From Heterobasidion occidentale (taxonomy: Eukaryota > Basidiomycota > Agaricomycetes > Russulales > Bondarzewiaceae), in contig JBCAQO010000014.1 in the NCBI GenBank assembly GCA_039111635.1, forward strand, positions 1,736,001-1,800,000: a DNA stretch of 64,000 bases. The letters run 5' to 3'. The notes under the pieces were generated by a model. That model saw nothing but the letters and a program-made list of their open reading frames with translations. It made no database searches and had not been told where the DNA came from. Positions 1-12,297 of this stretch are shown one piece after another (the stretch's first letter is position 1; the number at the start of each line of letters is the position of its first letter). Made by a program: the position numbers and the translations under genes.

Positions 1-2022
1 GTCGGCGTGGGGCATCGTCTTGGCGTGCCATCTTCTTGCGCAGACGCATATCAAGCTTGGAGCCAATCTTGTACACCTGACTCTTTTCTACCAGACATCG
101 TGGGCACAGGCATTTTGCAAGCGAACGAATGCTTGCGAGCAGAACCCTGACAAAGAAACACAGTCAGTCCAGCAGTTCAATGAGAAAAGGAGATGAAGCA
201 CTTCTCGGGATAATCGGCAGAATAGGTCAGAAAGCGGGGGAAGATGCAACGGACAATCCCATCCCCACACTTGATAAGCATACCATGCTCGTAAGCCTCC
301 ATAAAGTCGGCATCGAGTAATAGCAACCAAATCGCGTGGATCAGGTCACGTTTGCAGTGCCTGAGCATCGCTGACGTGGCTGCCTTTCCGAAGACCTTCA
401 TGTAGGCCTCCTGGATCGTGTCGGGTATCTGGCAATGCAGAGTGAGTAACATCAGACTTGAGCAATTGCTGATTGAAATTTACGGTGGGGATATATGCCA
501 GATGATGTGCCGACTTCGATGTCGGCCTCGCACGTGTATATTTTGACTGCGAGCCAAAGAGCACATAAAACGGCCATAATGAAGCCGTGCCAAAGCTGGC
601 CAGGTGGGTGGAGTCAGACCAAACCATTAGCGGCGCTACGATGCGCTCGTGAGTGTCGTCCGGTCCCATCCGGGGCATGCTGGTAATTTCAAGGTGCGCC
701 TCAATCATGGCTAGTGATGAGTAGACCTCTGAATACAACAAAATTGGCGTAGCGTCAGGCGTGGGGCACCAGTATTGGCGGAACGGTGTCATATGGAACG
801 TGCGGGAGACTGGAGCAGCGTAGGTGGACCGGATGATGTTGACCAGGCGTCTATGGTAGACGCCATTGACCGTAAACACCGGCGATTCGCTCTCAGGTTT
901 CATAGTCTGTTTGTCGGCGGGGGGGAGACGTATATCAACCGAGGCACAATGCCATCCGTCTTGGTTCTGCAATCTATTCTCAGGATTAGCAAGATGTTTG
1001 TCCAATCTTTTTGTCTCGCGAGCAAAAGAGACCCCCGAGAGCTCTTTCAAATCAAATTCTGGTGTAATAGAGTCTCACCAGCCTGTCAAACTCTCCCCCT
1101 GACTTCAATGTGGAACCGGAAAAGTGCCATCCCAGCAGGAGCTCGGAAGACCGATTCGCAAATGGCGCAGTGGACGATGCCAGTACGGTAGCTTGTGCGG
1201 GAGCTGCCGATGAAGGAGCGGGTGTCATTTCGACGTCTGGTAGTACCGGTGTGTCAGACACAGATGCCGGTGCAGCGGCTTGGGCGGGAGCCGCCATTGA
1301 AGGAACAGGTGTCGATGGGGGAACAGCGAGTCCTGGTGAGTCGCAAACAGAGTCCAGAGAGAGTCCCGCTTCGGGATTTGACGTCGGGCGCTCAGGATAT
1401 GAGCGAAAGATCCCGTATGCGTTTGGCATGGTCTCAAGCCAGGCAACCGGGTGTGCGCGAGGCCCCTCCTCGGGCGGGTCATCCAGCGCCGTTGATTGCT
1501 GAGGTGAGTTTCCGTGGGAGGTGACGGGATTTGACAGTGTCTGACGGGTCGGAATGTGGGCTAGGGGGGTTGGCATTGACGGCAAGAAGTCGATGAGGTG
1601 TTTTGGAAATCGCACCTGACGCCCCGAGCGACTCGAGAAGACCGGCGGTGTGTCTGCCTGCATTTCCCGTATTGGCGGTGTATTGACGTCTGACTCTGTT
1701 GTTCCAGCTGTAATGGAATCTCCCTGCATGTTATGATTCAGCCTCTTGAACTCGAGACACTCGAACGTCCACAAAGCAAGGTCAATAAACTTACCGGTAA
1801 GTCACCTGGGTCTTCCTCCATGTTGGTGAGCATCTCCTGACCCTCCCTCACATCTCCCTCCCTTCGCTTTTTGACAGACATCCTGGGCTGGGTGTTCCAT
1901 GACCGTTTACGATTGACGCTCGCCGCACTGGCGAGTTCTGCATACTTGGAACACCGGCTTAAATGGGCGCTAAGCGACCGCGGTGTGTTGCATGAGGTCC
2001 CGCAACCCGCGCATGCTGCCAT
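1..2022 (-). CDS. Plavaka transposase, N-terminal part (3' end outside window)
   Basis: The predicted role is DNA transposition in the nucleus. Start ATG at 2020-2022. The N-terminus carries a C2H2-like finger (CAGCGTSCNTPRSLSAHLSRC, about residues 4-25), then a low-complexity acidic/Pro-rich stretch. Next comes the family motif GRQVRFPKHLIDFLP, followed by EVYSS, the segment MVWSDSTHLASFG, and FPRFLTYSADYPEK, which leads into CLCPRCL. These blocks are characteristic of basidiomycete Plavaka proteins, and their order is as expected. Introns are readable: one at 147-201 joins YPEK to VLLASIRSL, and others fall near 1785-1740, 1065 and 450. No internal stop breaks the spliced frame, so the copy may be intact. 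The catalytic C-terminus is beyond base 1 and cannot be judged. Confidence 0.85.
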
Positions 2023-2234
2023 CAACACAAAGACAAGGAGAGTAAGTAGTAGATGGAAGGCTGTGGCCACCCTAGTAGGTCGCCGCTTCTGTCGAACTCG
2101 AACATCCAGCCCACCACGAGGTGAGTCTGGTATTTGTGTTCTGTTTGGCACAACTTAATCAATTTTTGAACTCTAATCCCTCACGACTTGTCGACCTCCT
2201 CTGCCAACTCAACGCTTCCGCCCCGCGTTGATCG

Positions 2235-4542
2235 ATGGTCGGCTCGCATGCGCCAGGAGTGTATTATGACGATACCAGCCTGTCTGATGATCCACCCGCA
2301 ACAGAAAAGAAACAACCTGTGTGAGTTTGATTGCATCTAAGGCCAAGCTGTTATTGATACCAAACGAGGCCTCAGTTTGAACGACACTCTGAAAGCTTTC
2401 CTAGAACCCGCCCGCAATCTGCGACGGGTGGTGGATCTATATTGCAACATTCACATGGTGTTCCTCAATGGGAACACCATCATGGAACACCTAGCCGATG
2501 AAGACCTCGAGTACGACGATGAGGCTTGCGCCATTGCCGACCTCGCACAAGCAAGGAATGGGTATTCAACCTGTAATTTTCCCTCCTTACCGTGCCAATG
2601 TACTGAACTCTGTCTTCTAGGGATGTACATGCTTACTCTGGTGATTGGAGAATCTTCAACGCGATCCTGGATGTCATTCCGGGTCTTCGTGATTGTTACG
2701 ACAACACTCCGGACATGGATGTACTGCTAAAACTTGCCAAAGAGGTATGTATATCTTATCTTACTCATTGCCCCTTCCCTGCGCTGAATCATATCTCCAC
2801 GGAACGTGCAGATGAATGAGCGTGCCAACAACGGCCGAGCGACTGATGCCCATTCGCTAAAAGAAGGCATCAAGATGTACATACCGGATTGGTCCCCCAG
2901 CGCGCCCGACATCCACGACACGAAGGCCCAGCGAGGCTTCAATCATGTACAGTACACCAAACAGCTCATACCGGCGCGATATGCACGCCTCTTCAAGGAG
3001 GATCCGATTAGGTATGCCAGCCAAGTCCTCTCGCTCATGTTCATGCATCAAATAACAGTACGAGACTACAGTACCCGAGCGAAATTGTTGGACGGCCGTC
3101 TTGTCGTCAGCCCACGGTTCATGCCCTCTTTTGTCTATGAGCGGCCTGAAGACTACACATCCAACACGGTTGAGGACGGCCTTTTTTGTGGCCCCTTACT
3201 GCTCAGAGTAAGATTCAATCTTGATAATGCTCTCCCTATGTGAAGTTCTGTCCAGGTTGCTCGGCACATCCTTATTGGACCAAATGTTTCCGCCACTGCC
3301 AAAGTTCTGCCTGGTGGAGGCGGCAATGCGAACAAACATCGAATCACACGCACCACGCCCGAACTTGTTGCGTACTTTGTAGTGCAGGTAAATCACTTGT
3401 TATTCTGACGAGCACTACGCCGACTCACACCTGGAATCCATCACAGGCGTACTTTGCAATGAATAGTACAACAACATGGAATGCAGGCAGCAGCAAGGGT
3501 ACGGCCGCCGAGTTCGACTACTCGCTTCTGTATTACACGGTGATCAAGATGTTTAACCCAACAATCGGTGATGAGGTAAATGAGTGGGCACACGAGACAC
3601 TGCAGTGGATCAACCAGTAAGAAAGTATTGCCTGTGTGGTAGAAGGTACTCATGTCCATTTGTTGTAGACAGCTGTATGGTCACCCGGAAGGAATGTCAG
3701 GCGCTGCCGCACCTTCACAAGGCATCAATGACGACGACGACGATTGGCTGCGGATGATCAAGAACCGTGCGGCACGACAAATGGCCCGGGCGTCAAGCTT
3801 GCGAGGTGGGTTCCGACGCTTACCCTGGTAGAGAAGTCGTGATACATAACGACCCTTACAGAAACCTCAGCGACCCTCAACCTCAATACAAGCAATAGCT
3901 CTACTCCGGCTGCCACGGAGGACTCCGAATGGCCGGTTCCATCATCTCCACCTCCATCAGAGGTACCTGCTGGGCTGCCCATCGATCCGGTGCTCCTCGC
4001 CATATCTAATGATTTGCCTGGTAAGCACTGCATTTAAGTTCACTATCAAATTCATGCTTATGACGTTCTACATCCATGTAGACTTGCCTGTTCCTCGTCC
4101 CCGTTCAGCGGAGGGGATAAGTGCGGACACTCACACTCCACCATTGCATATGCCTTCTCTGGGTGTCGACAACCTCTCATTGCTTCGTGCGACGCCAGCT
4201 TCAATGGTGCCAGATTTGAGCGGCCCAGCAGACTCCGTGCACAACACAGTTATAATGCCAAGCGCTAGCATAGATCATTCGGATCGTACGACACAACCTG
4301 AGGCTAATCACCCCGCCGCAGTCGACAATTTCCCGGGGCAATCCAACGGGGTCACGAAACGTACGTCACCCAGCAGCGGAGAAGGTCCAGATGTGGAGAA
4401 CGCAAGCGGACGGCCCCGCAAGAAGACATCTGCATCCACAGGCACTTCACAGGGAAGGAAGACGAGAGGGGGGGCTCCCAAGGCAGTGGCGCAAAGATCT
4501 ACGAGGCAGACGACAGCGGGAAGGAATACGAATGGGAAATGA
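2235..4542 (+). CDS. DUF6698-like protein, nine exons, beside the Plavaka transposase
   Basis: Function unknown. The spliced frame is open through nine exons: 2235-2320, 2376-2561, 2621-2744, 2812-3207, 3256-3387, 3447-3616, 3669-3805, 3862-4020 and 4082-4542. All junctions are GT..AG and phases match. The central part (RGFNHVQYTKQLIPARYARLF, then EDGLFCGPLLLR, VARHILIGPN, TRTTPELVAYFVVQ and the helix ending ETLQWINQ) follows the layout of the basidiomycete DUF6698 family. The last exon encodes a Ser/Pro-rich tail ending in a Lys/Arg-rich segment that could act as a nuclear signal. The gene is divergent from the Plavaka transposase across a 212-bp gap. This suggests, but does not prove, that it is cargo of the same element. 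The family assignment is from memory of its sequence pattern. Confidence 0.75.
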
Positions 4543-4720
4543 AAGGTGAATTACATTGGTTGCATAGTAATTTCGATAGTGTACGATGCATATCAGTTTG
4601 CTATGTGCTCTTCTAATCTGTCATCACAAATATCATCCATGATAATCCGTCTACAGTCTTGTGGGAACCAAAATGAATTGTCATTGCTTCTACAATGGTT
4701 GTGTATTGTACAGTATGTAG

Positions 4721-4900
4721 AATATGACCAGACATGGTGAGGAGTGACGAGACATGAGGAATATGACCACCCCGCCCATAATTGTAGGATGGGTCATAGT
4801 ATGTTGTGTTACCATAATTGAGATAGCTCACCATGCATTATGACCACAATGATTTTCAACGGCAGTTACGGCCTTGTCAGCACTTGTCATCTGTGGTCAT
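4721..4900. repeat. AT-rich patch with repeated TATGACCA motifs
   Basis: The word TATGACCA (or its complement GGTCATA/GGTCAT) occurs at about 4723, 4762, 4792, 4839 and 4893, in both orientations. It lies just downstream of the DUF6698-like gene. Short repeated words in both orientations near an element end are typical of subterminal transposase-binding sites. No partner array is visible because the other end is off the window. Confidence 0.4.
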
Positions 4901-4905
4901 CCGTC

Positions 4906-7369
4906 GCCATACTCAGACAGTTTTGCTGATGCAGTAGGCGCGCACTCTGGTAAATGTGAGCCCTCCTGCATTAGGCAAGCATAGCCAAATCGAGTCTCAC
5001 AGCCACCACCCATCCCGACCCTCTGCAGCCGCTCAGGCTCTTCATGGCTAGTCACCACATTCACCGGAGTCGATACGCCAGCTGTCCCACTCGAATACCT
5101 CATGCTCACAGCCCATCCCGTTTCTTCCTCTTTCTCTCTGTTCGCTTCATGCTCTTCTGGTGTTTATTCTCCAGCTCGGTGACAGAACCTGACAAGTCGA
5201 CCTTGACGAGCGGTGCAGAAGTCATCAAGCTTCAAGGTGAGTTCTCGCCTCTGCCATCGTTCTCGTGACGCGTACTCAAAATCGGCACTGGATGCGGGCT
5301 CACTTTCGTACCACAGTCTATTTCCGACATAATGTTTGACACGCTCACGCCTCGCGCTTTACTCAGAACAGCGAGTTCTTGCCTCCTCACAGCTCCTCAC
5401 GCATCGTATCGGCAGGGATTTCCGACCGCATCGCCTCGCAATATCCTCTCCAAACTCGACTGGACGGCTGCGTTCGACAAGCTCATCTTCGCGGAGACAA
5501 TCGCCAATCTCGGCAAGGCGTTCATCGAGAGCTCTGGAGCATGATGAAATTGGGATTGAAACCGGGCAAAGCGATCGGTATGGTGCAAATAATTGCGCTG
5601 CCTGAAATGAGTGAGTACTTGAGATTGTAGCTTATTTTGAGCTGCAGGAGACTGACGGTGAACGTATGGGCAGGGACTCAGGCTGATGGCACTGCGGGCG
5701 TCGATTTATAGCACCACTAGGTGAGCTCAGCTCAGAATGCACCTTCCACCCCGAATCCTCATTCGCCATCTCACTTCGATCACATTTTCAATTAGCACAG
5801 AGTATGCACTCTCCACCAATCTTGTTCTTGCAGTTACTCCGACGCGCATACACTGGGCCCAGGATCGTACAACGAAGCCGTGTCTTCCTCATCTCCACTC
5901 TGACCAGCAGCTCCTGCGGGCGACTTACCGTCGACTCGGTCTCGAACATTGGCGAGGAAGAACTGAGATCACCATTCATCCCTCACAACGAAATCATCAC
6001 GATTTGGATGCGGAGGGGTTCAAAAATTTCAAACGAAAGCGAGCTTGTGCGTTCTCTATCTTGCTTCTCCTATCTCAAATCTAATCTAGGTCGCTTCGAG
6101 ACAGGTTACTTGTGAGCAGGACGATAGCTTGGGGAGCTCAGTGCGTTCGCTAATTCTTCAGTCATTCCCTGCATATTACAGTGATCATTGCGAAGCTGGG
6201 CTCTCAACGCGCAGTTCGAGCTCCATATCACATCTATGCACGAAGGTAACATCGACTTCGGCTGTGATGTGGTATCCTCGTCCATAGTTTGAACAGATAG
6301 GAACTATATGCGATTCCAGTTGTGTTTTATTTCTACGCAAGGAAATGGCTTCTTGTTGTCCAGAGAGGCCAGGATCGGCCATATTCTAGACGTAGAGGCA
6401 GCACCGAAGTGAACATGTAGCCTTCGCCTCTCGCGAACACCGAAAGACACTATAGCGTCGAACCTTGGAACATGCTTCGTCCTCAACAATCGATAGCAAC
6501 ACTAAATTGTGAGCATCTCCATCAGAAGGCAAGTGCAGAATAAGGGCCACTGATATCATGGAGCACTTTAGGATGCTTCTCGACCATACGATGAGCTCAG
6601 CGTAGGGAGAGTTTTCCACTCCAGAATCAGCAACCTCTGCGCGCACCGATCTCTTCTACTGGGCTATAGCATCCCGTGTCCTACCTTTCCACGCTAGAAT
6701 TCCGTCTTATTTTATCTCCCAGAAGGGGTCCACGACCAGAGCCAGCCAGAGTCTGCCTGCCTCCCCAGATCATTCGCCCCTTGCGTACTCAAATCGCGTG
6801 CGCATCACCATCCAAAGGATTGTGAATTCTCTATTATCACCAAATTTCTGCTCATATATCGACTTATAGCGCAGGGCTCGACCGGATCGATATTATCTGC
6901 GAAATCGTCGACAGGCAGCAGACGTAGCGGCCTGGAGGGCCGTCGAGTAAGACGATGCATCGATGCGGTACTCATGCTTTTGTCAGATGCGCAGACAGCT
7001 TCCTAGGCGACCGTCGTCACTACTTCAGTGTATTCAAATACTACTCTACGTAGCCCCTATGACTCCCCTATGCAGCCATCTGCTCCACGCCTCGAGGACT
7101 GACCTGGACTGACCTAGGCTCGACCGACCCCCTCCCGAACGCCGAACGCGTGAGGAAGGTGAGCGGTCTTGGAATGAGACTATGGACTGACCTGCCCAAC
7201 AAGCTCATCTCCCTGGGGTCTTGCCCCTTTGATTGCCGATCGTCATTTCGCAATTCGCTGCATCTCCATCTTGTCTGGATCTCTTGCACCAGTCTCATAT
7301 AATCAGGCTTCTTATTTCACATCGCTTGAATCCCATTTTACACCATGTGTAGGTGCCACCTCGTCGCAG
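4906..7369. other. No convincing gene
   Basis: Frames of 60-115 codons exist (for example 5332-5544 plus and 4897-5109 minus), but none carries a motif I recognise and none joins into a longer spliced frame. The stretch may be decayed sequence flanking the Plavaka element. Short GACTGACC/GGACTGACC runs occur at 7100-7125. Confidence 0.4.
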
Positions 7370-7432
7370 CTCGTCGCCCCTGTCAGACCCCTCGTTGCCC
7401 CTGTCAGACCCCTCGTCGCTCCTGTCAGACCC
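7370..7432. repeat. Three tandem copies of a 21-bp unit
   Basis: Three head-to-tail copies (7370-7390, 7391-7411, 7412-7432) of CTCGTCGCCCCTGTCAGACC plus C differ by one base each in the second and third copies. The period is a multiple of three, and one plus frame reads LVAPVRP three times. No supported gene surrounds it. Confidence 0.85.
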
Positions 7433-8297
7433 TGTCCAAGTCAATATGAAGAGGAACCCTTGCGTTGGACAGCGACAACCGTGCCAATGAATCGAGTGGC
7501 TCGCACTAGGCCAATCAACTACAAGAGATCAGGTGACCCTCAGCAGAAGGGCCTGGAAAGTAGATTCGACCGTGGTACAGAGATCAAATCCGTGGCGCGA
7601 GTCTGCACTATGCCCAGTCAGAGGCGCCCCGCATCTCACCATGGTTCTGTCTCAATCGCATACCATTGTTCTGACCGTCCTTCCATGGAACCCGCTGTGG
7701 TTTTTGATGAATCTAAGCACTCGATGGCTGCGGCAGTAAGCTAGAGTAAGCTTGGATACAACTAGTATACAACTCTGCTTCCGCTCCGATTGACGACACC
7801 TGCACTTCGTTTCAAAAAAATTCTCTGTAGACCGATGTTCTAGGGCGGTCCGCTGGCTGTAATTTCACATCATGTATAGGATTTTGATTCTGATTACTCC
7901 AAATTTGCATCCTACATCGAGTTAACCGAAGACTGCACCCTCATGTTTATAATTCGTTTTTGAACATCAGATGGTGTCTGTCCTCATAATTGCAGTCTCG
8001 CTAGCTATGTGATCATTATGTCTTCCACTGTGAAAACCTTTGGTTGTCATCCTGACCCTTGCTTGCGTGTGTCCTTGACGCTCCAGAATCAGAAGCGCAT
8101 GAAGGCGCCTTCGGCCAGGACATTCAACTTCAGATGTTTTCAAGGTAGATCCTTCGTCCCGACGAGACGCGCGCTCCGCTTGGGTGCCTAGACACTTCAA
8201 AGCTAGAAGCCTTGCGTGATCAGAGAATATGCTCGATGGAGGTCTTCAATCAAATCAATCTATAGGCATTCTTATTCAATGCAAAGGACAAGCAGAT
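7433..8297. other. Intergenic, nothing recognised
   Basis: This lies between the short tandem repeat and the stop codon of the acyl-CoA ligase. The sequence is AT-leaning, with small overlapping frames on both strands and no recognisable protein. It probably contains the ligase 3' UTR next to 8298. Confidence 0.4.
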
Positions 8298-11061
8298 CTA
8301 CAACCGTGCGGAAACAGGCTTGCGGACAGTCTTTGCGCGCTCCCTGAGCACCCGACGTAAGATCTTGCCGCTTCCGTTCTTCGGTATAGCTTCGATGAAC
8401 TCGATGCCACCTGTGAGCCACTTGTAGCTTGATTTCGCGTCCGAAACATGCTGAAATAGAAGAAACCTTAAGAATCAGCACAGAAAATTCGATGACACAG
8501 AAGGTTTCAGTGAACTTGCCTTGAAGATACTATCGCGGACAGCGCGCGCCACGTCGCCGCCTTGGTCCTTCGCAATCGCGACAGCCACCTGCGGTTTGAG
8601 TGCGATGAACGCAAGCGGAACCTCGCCGGCGTACTCGTCCGCAATTCCTACTACACCTGCATCAGACACGTCTGGGTGGCTGAGCAAGTGGCCTTCAAGT
8701 TCGGCGGGGGCCACTTGGAAGCCCTTCACCTTGATGAGCTCCTGGCGACCCGTGCGGTGATGGATTTAGAGCAAAGGGCATCATTCTGGACGATGACATA
8801 CTTTGATTCGGTCTGTCACGAAAAGGTCACCATTCTCGCGGAAAATAACTTCGTCTCCGGTGCGCAACCACCTGCGTCAACTCCGATGATCAGCCAGAAA
8901 GCCCGGCCAGAGCAAAAGTCACATACCCATCAACGAACGTTTCCCTTGATCTGCGCAGGGCACGATCAACATAGGTCGCTGAAAAATAGGGAAATGCACG
9001 CTTACGCCTCTTCATTCTCATAATAGCCAAGGGCAACTTGACCGCCCTGGATCCAAAGCTCACCGGCTTCTCCAACCTTAGCCAAAGACCCATTGGTTTT
9101 CACCACCTTTCCGACAGTCCCAGACACGAGTTGTCCTGCGCTGCCAAGCGTGCCCACTTTTTGTGAAATAGGAAACTGCGTGAATATGCTTCCTCTATGA
9201 GCGATATTAACCCAAGCCAGCAAGGCGTGGTACACACCATGCTAACGGCCGCACAAGTTTCGGTCATCCCTTATGTTCCGTAGTCATTCTACACGCAGTC
9301 GGCAACATACGATTACTTTACTCACCATAGCCTTGACCAAGATAGATGTTCGGAAGCACGCTGAGGAGTTGCGAGGTCAATTCAGAGGTCATGGGCGCCG
9401 CAGCGACCATGCAATATCGCACGCTCGAAAGATCATGTGCCTTTGTTGCCGGATGCTTGTAAGCCAATATGAGTTGCAGCGGAGGGTGTACATGCTTGAA
9501 TCAATCAAAACGAACCTTGCACAGCAAGACTGCTTGTGGGGGCACGATCCTAGTGCATGCGACGCCTTAATTTTGAGTGCAGATGTAAGAACATTGAAAA
9601 CCATACATAAGGTGGGTAATTCGATAACGAGCGATACTGCGCAGGAAGGTCTCAAACTTGAATACCTTGGTGATTACGACTGTCATCTGTCGTCGAGAGG
9701 AAGATCGTTCAGCAGCAGGTAATATGACGAGGTATAACAAGGTATATTGAACTCACAGCTGAGTATACCATAAAATGCAGCTAGAAGCTCGTTAAATGGC
9801 ATATCGAAGTATTGAAGGCAGTAAAGACGCACATTGACCACGAGGCCGTAGATGTCTTGGGGAATTATCAGCATCAAGCAAGGTCCAAGGGATCACGAAA
9901 TCCTCACGATAAAGCGGAAGCACTTATTGTATAGTGTTCAGTTTTTAAATTGATCACAAATTGTCGCAAATATCACGTACCTCCAGTGCAAACATCTCCT
10001 GGTCGGAACCTCCTGTCCTCCCAGGGTGCATAATTTTCGTTTATTCGATTGAATGTCGCCGTCTGTAGAACATTACATATGACGTTGTAATGAGACAATG
10101 CAACGGCCTGAAAAAGTGTTCGCATCCTATTATAATCACTTTGTAGGGAACCAAACATGAAATTCTACCTTGGGTTTGCCAGTGGTCCCCGACGAGAAAC
10201 ACAAAAATGCGATCTTCTCCTTGCCCTGACCAGGCTTTAATTTTTTCTCATGAAAAGGGGACAAAGCACTTCCAGCGTGCAGAAGTTCGTCAATGCTGAC
10301 GCACGGTAGTCTGGGAGATGACTTCTCGCCGTCCAGAACTGCCATCCTCGCGGGATGCAGACCCACAGATGAAGTCGCTTCCAAAGCAACACCGAGATTG
10401 TCGATGTGAGCAATTAAAGTTGAAGGCTTTGCAATTCGAAGTTGGTGCACTATTTCTGATGCTAAGCCTTGACAGATAGTAGAGTATGGCGCGATCTCGC
10501 ACCTAGTTCGTCTGCTGTGAGGCTGGGACTCATCGCGCTTCCAAAGACATTATACTCGGTACACTAACGCAACGGGTGAAACATACGCAACAACAGCTCC
10601 AAGCCTTTGAATGGCCCAAACACAGACGGCGTAATCAATGTGATTAGGTGAGAACAAGGCGACTACGCGACACGATGAATATTCAGTCATCTAGATGCAA
10701 GAAATGAGACAAACCAACGTCTCCATCGCCTGAAAATCCTCAAGTTGAGAGCAACTTTTTTATATGCTACAGAGAGGGGCGCACCAATCCTATAGACATC
10801 CTTGAAAGCCCTAACAAGGACGTCTGTGCGGCTCCGAAGCTGAAACCCGTACATCAGATCGCAGCATTTGCAAGGTTGGGATCAGACACTCACCTCTGCG
10901 AGCATCACAGGTTGTCCAGTTTCCTCGTCGATGAGGCAAGGGGTTTCTTTCAATCTGGTCGGTTTGGTCTGATGGTGGAACACATCGTCAAGGATGAATT
11001 GGGGGAGAGAGATGTCGTCCGGAGGTGGAATGAGAGATGTCGCCAAAGAGTTGAAAAGCAT
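8298..11061 (-). CDS. 4-coumarate-CoA-ligase-like acyl-CoA synthetase (adenylate-forming)
   Basis: This predicted ANL-superfamily enzyme would activate a carboxylic acid with ATP and transfer it to CoA. Start ATG at 11059-11061 (MLFNSLATS), stop at 8298-8300. Many short introns split it; spliced exons give the family blocks in order. They are the N-terminal ISLPQFILD, the P-loop [13 protein letters not shown] near 10190, the A-motif region [18 protein letters not shown]-like [41 protein letters not shown] joined to [27 protein letters not shown], and the catalytic-Lys region NGSGKILRR. The protein ends in A-R-L, which fits the PTS1 consensus, so a peroxisomal location is likely. Substrate (aromatic or fatty acid) cannot be told. 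The insertion read between HLM and VHPP at about 9500-9605 is an intron. Confidence 0.9.
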
Positions 11062-12297
11062 TATCGACTCCACTCAGTCCGCGATGGAAAGTTGAGATGT
11101 AAAGGCTGTCGGAGGGCCAACAGACTTCAGAAGGAGCAAAGATGACTGGACGTCAAAAGTGGTTGCGTGTAACGCTGCTCGGCAGATATCTGATGGAAAC
11201 ATGGAAGTCACACCAGTCTCGATGGAAGACCGCGAAGCCCGTCTGACGCACATGCATTTTATTTTTATTTTTATTTTTGGACGAGCGATGGGAGCGGTAG
11301 GCGCATGGATTTTGTCCGGCCACCGGTATGGTTATTATTGTTGGTTGGCTGCGTAAATATGGAGTCTCGTCAACGCCAACTCCTCGGCAGACGTTGGAAT
11401 GACTGTCTTCGAATGAGGTCAGCACGGGAAATAGCGGGGTTATACTCGCGTGACGCATAACGCGTAACACGTGACACGCAACTCCCTCATTGACGACGGT
11501 CCCATAACACGACATTCTCCATGCGATATCGCACTACATACGGGCAATTCTTCAGACAGGCTGAAACAGATGGAGAGGTGCGCAAAAATCAACACATTAC
11601 CACTATGAAATCAATTACTAATCCAGGCAAACCTCATACGCCTTTTATTCCGGCAAAAATAATTGAAGACCCAGGTGTTCTTCAGTGTACATAACGACGG
11701 CATCTGCGACTAGCTCAGCGTATATACAAATCATACAGATCATTTCAAAGCCTGACACATCTAACTACGCAGAGGATTTTATGGTACCAGCCATATGCCA
11801 TACGAACATAGCGCCTTGCTCCTACCACGGTGACAATGTGTATAAAAGGTAGTTCAATGGTAAAGTGATTCGACACTGAGGAGTACTTGAATGCAGATCT
11901 TCTCTTTCAAGCTTTGTTCCGGACAATGCATGGGGATACGATGGCTTGTATATTGATGCGTGATGGAAGAGTATCGGCTGCTGCCCGAAGTGATTGGATT
12001 GGTAGCGTGTTTGAGACAAGGATTTACCGAGCTCCGATCGGGCGGACTGAGATCCAGTCTTCTATATTGCGCTGGTCAGGGGTCTGTTACGTTTGCATGC
12101 TTTTCGTATGCTTCCGTTCGAAGTTCTCGACGATGAGCGCACCTGGTGATGCGAGAGGACCCAGATCATCTGTGGCAGCTTGTGAGCTTGGTTCAACTTC
12201 TCGGATGGATTCTCTGAGGCCGGGCATCTATAAGTTCAACGAAAATCTAAAAGCGACGACCCTCTAGCTCACTCTTTTTCCGCTCTCTTGCACACTC
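11062..12297. other. Intergenic with an ATTTTT microsatellite
   Basis: Holds the upstream region of the ligase and of the 7-TM gene. An (ATTTTT)n-type run lies at about 11257-11278. A plus frame at 11887-12267 has no recognisable motif and ends just before the 7-TM start, so I treat it as chance. Confidence 0.4.

Larger units (their letters stand above)
1..4905. mobile_element. Plavaka-type DNA transposon, right portion
   Basis: Seen: a Plavaka-family transposase gene runs off the left edge on the minus strand. Its start codon lies 212 bp from the start of a divergently transcribed DUF6698-like gene. A patch of repeated TATGACCA-type words follows that second gene at 4721-4900. Inference: the two genes share one promoter region and belong to one mobile unit whose right end lies near 4.9 kb. 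The left end is outside the window, and I found no terminal inverted repeat or target-site duplication that fixes the right border. The border given is only the end of the motif patch. Confidence 0.55.

Noticed and set aside
9480..9610. Insertion in the acyl-CoA ligase coding sequence
   Set aside because: GT..AG boundaries and restored frame (THLM to VHPPLQLI) show it is an ordinary intron.
11887..12267. 126-codon plus frame before the 7-TM gene
   Set aside because: No motif, no splice link to the 7-TM exons, and codons look random.
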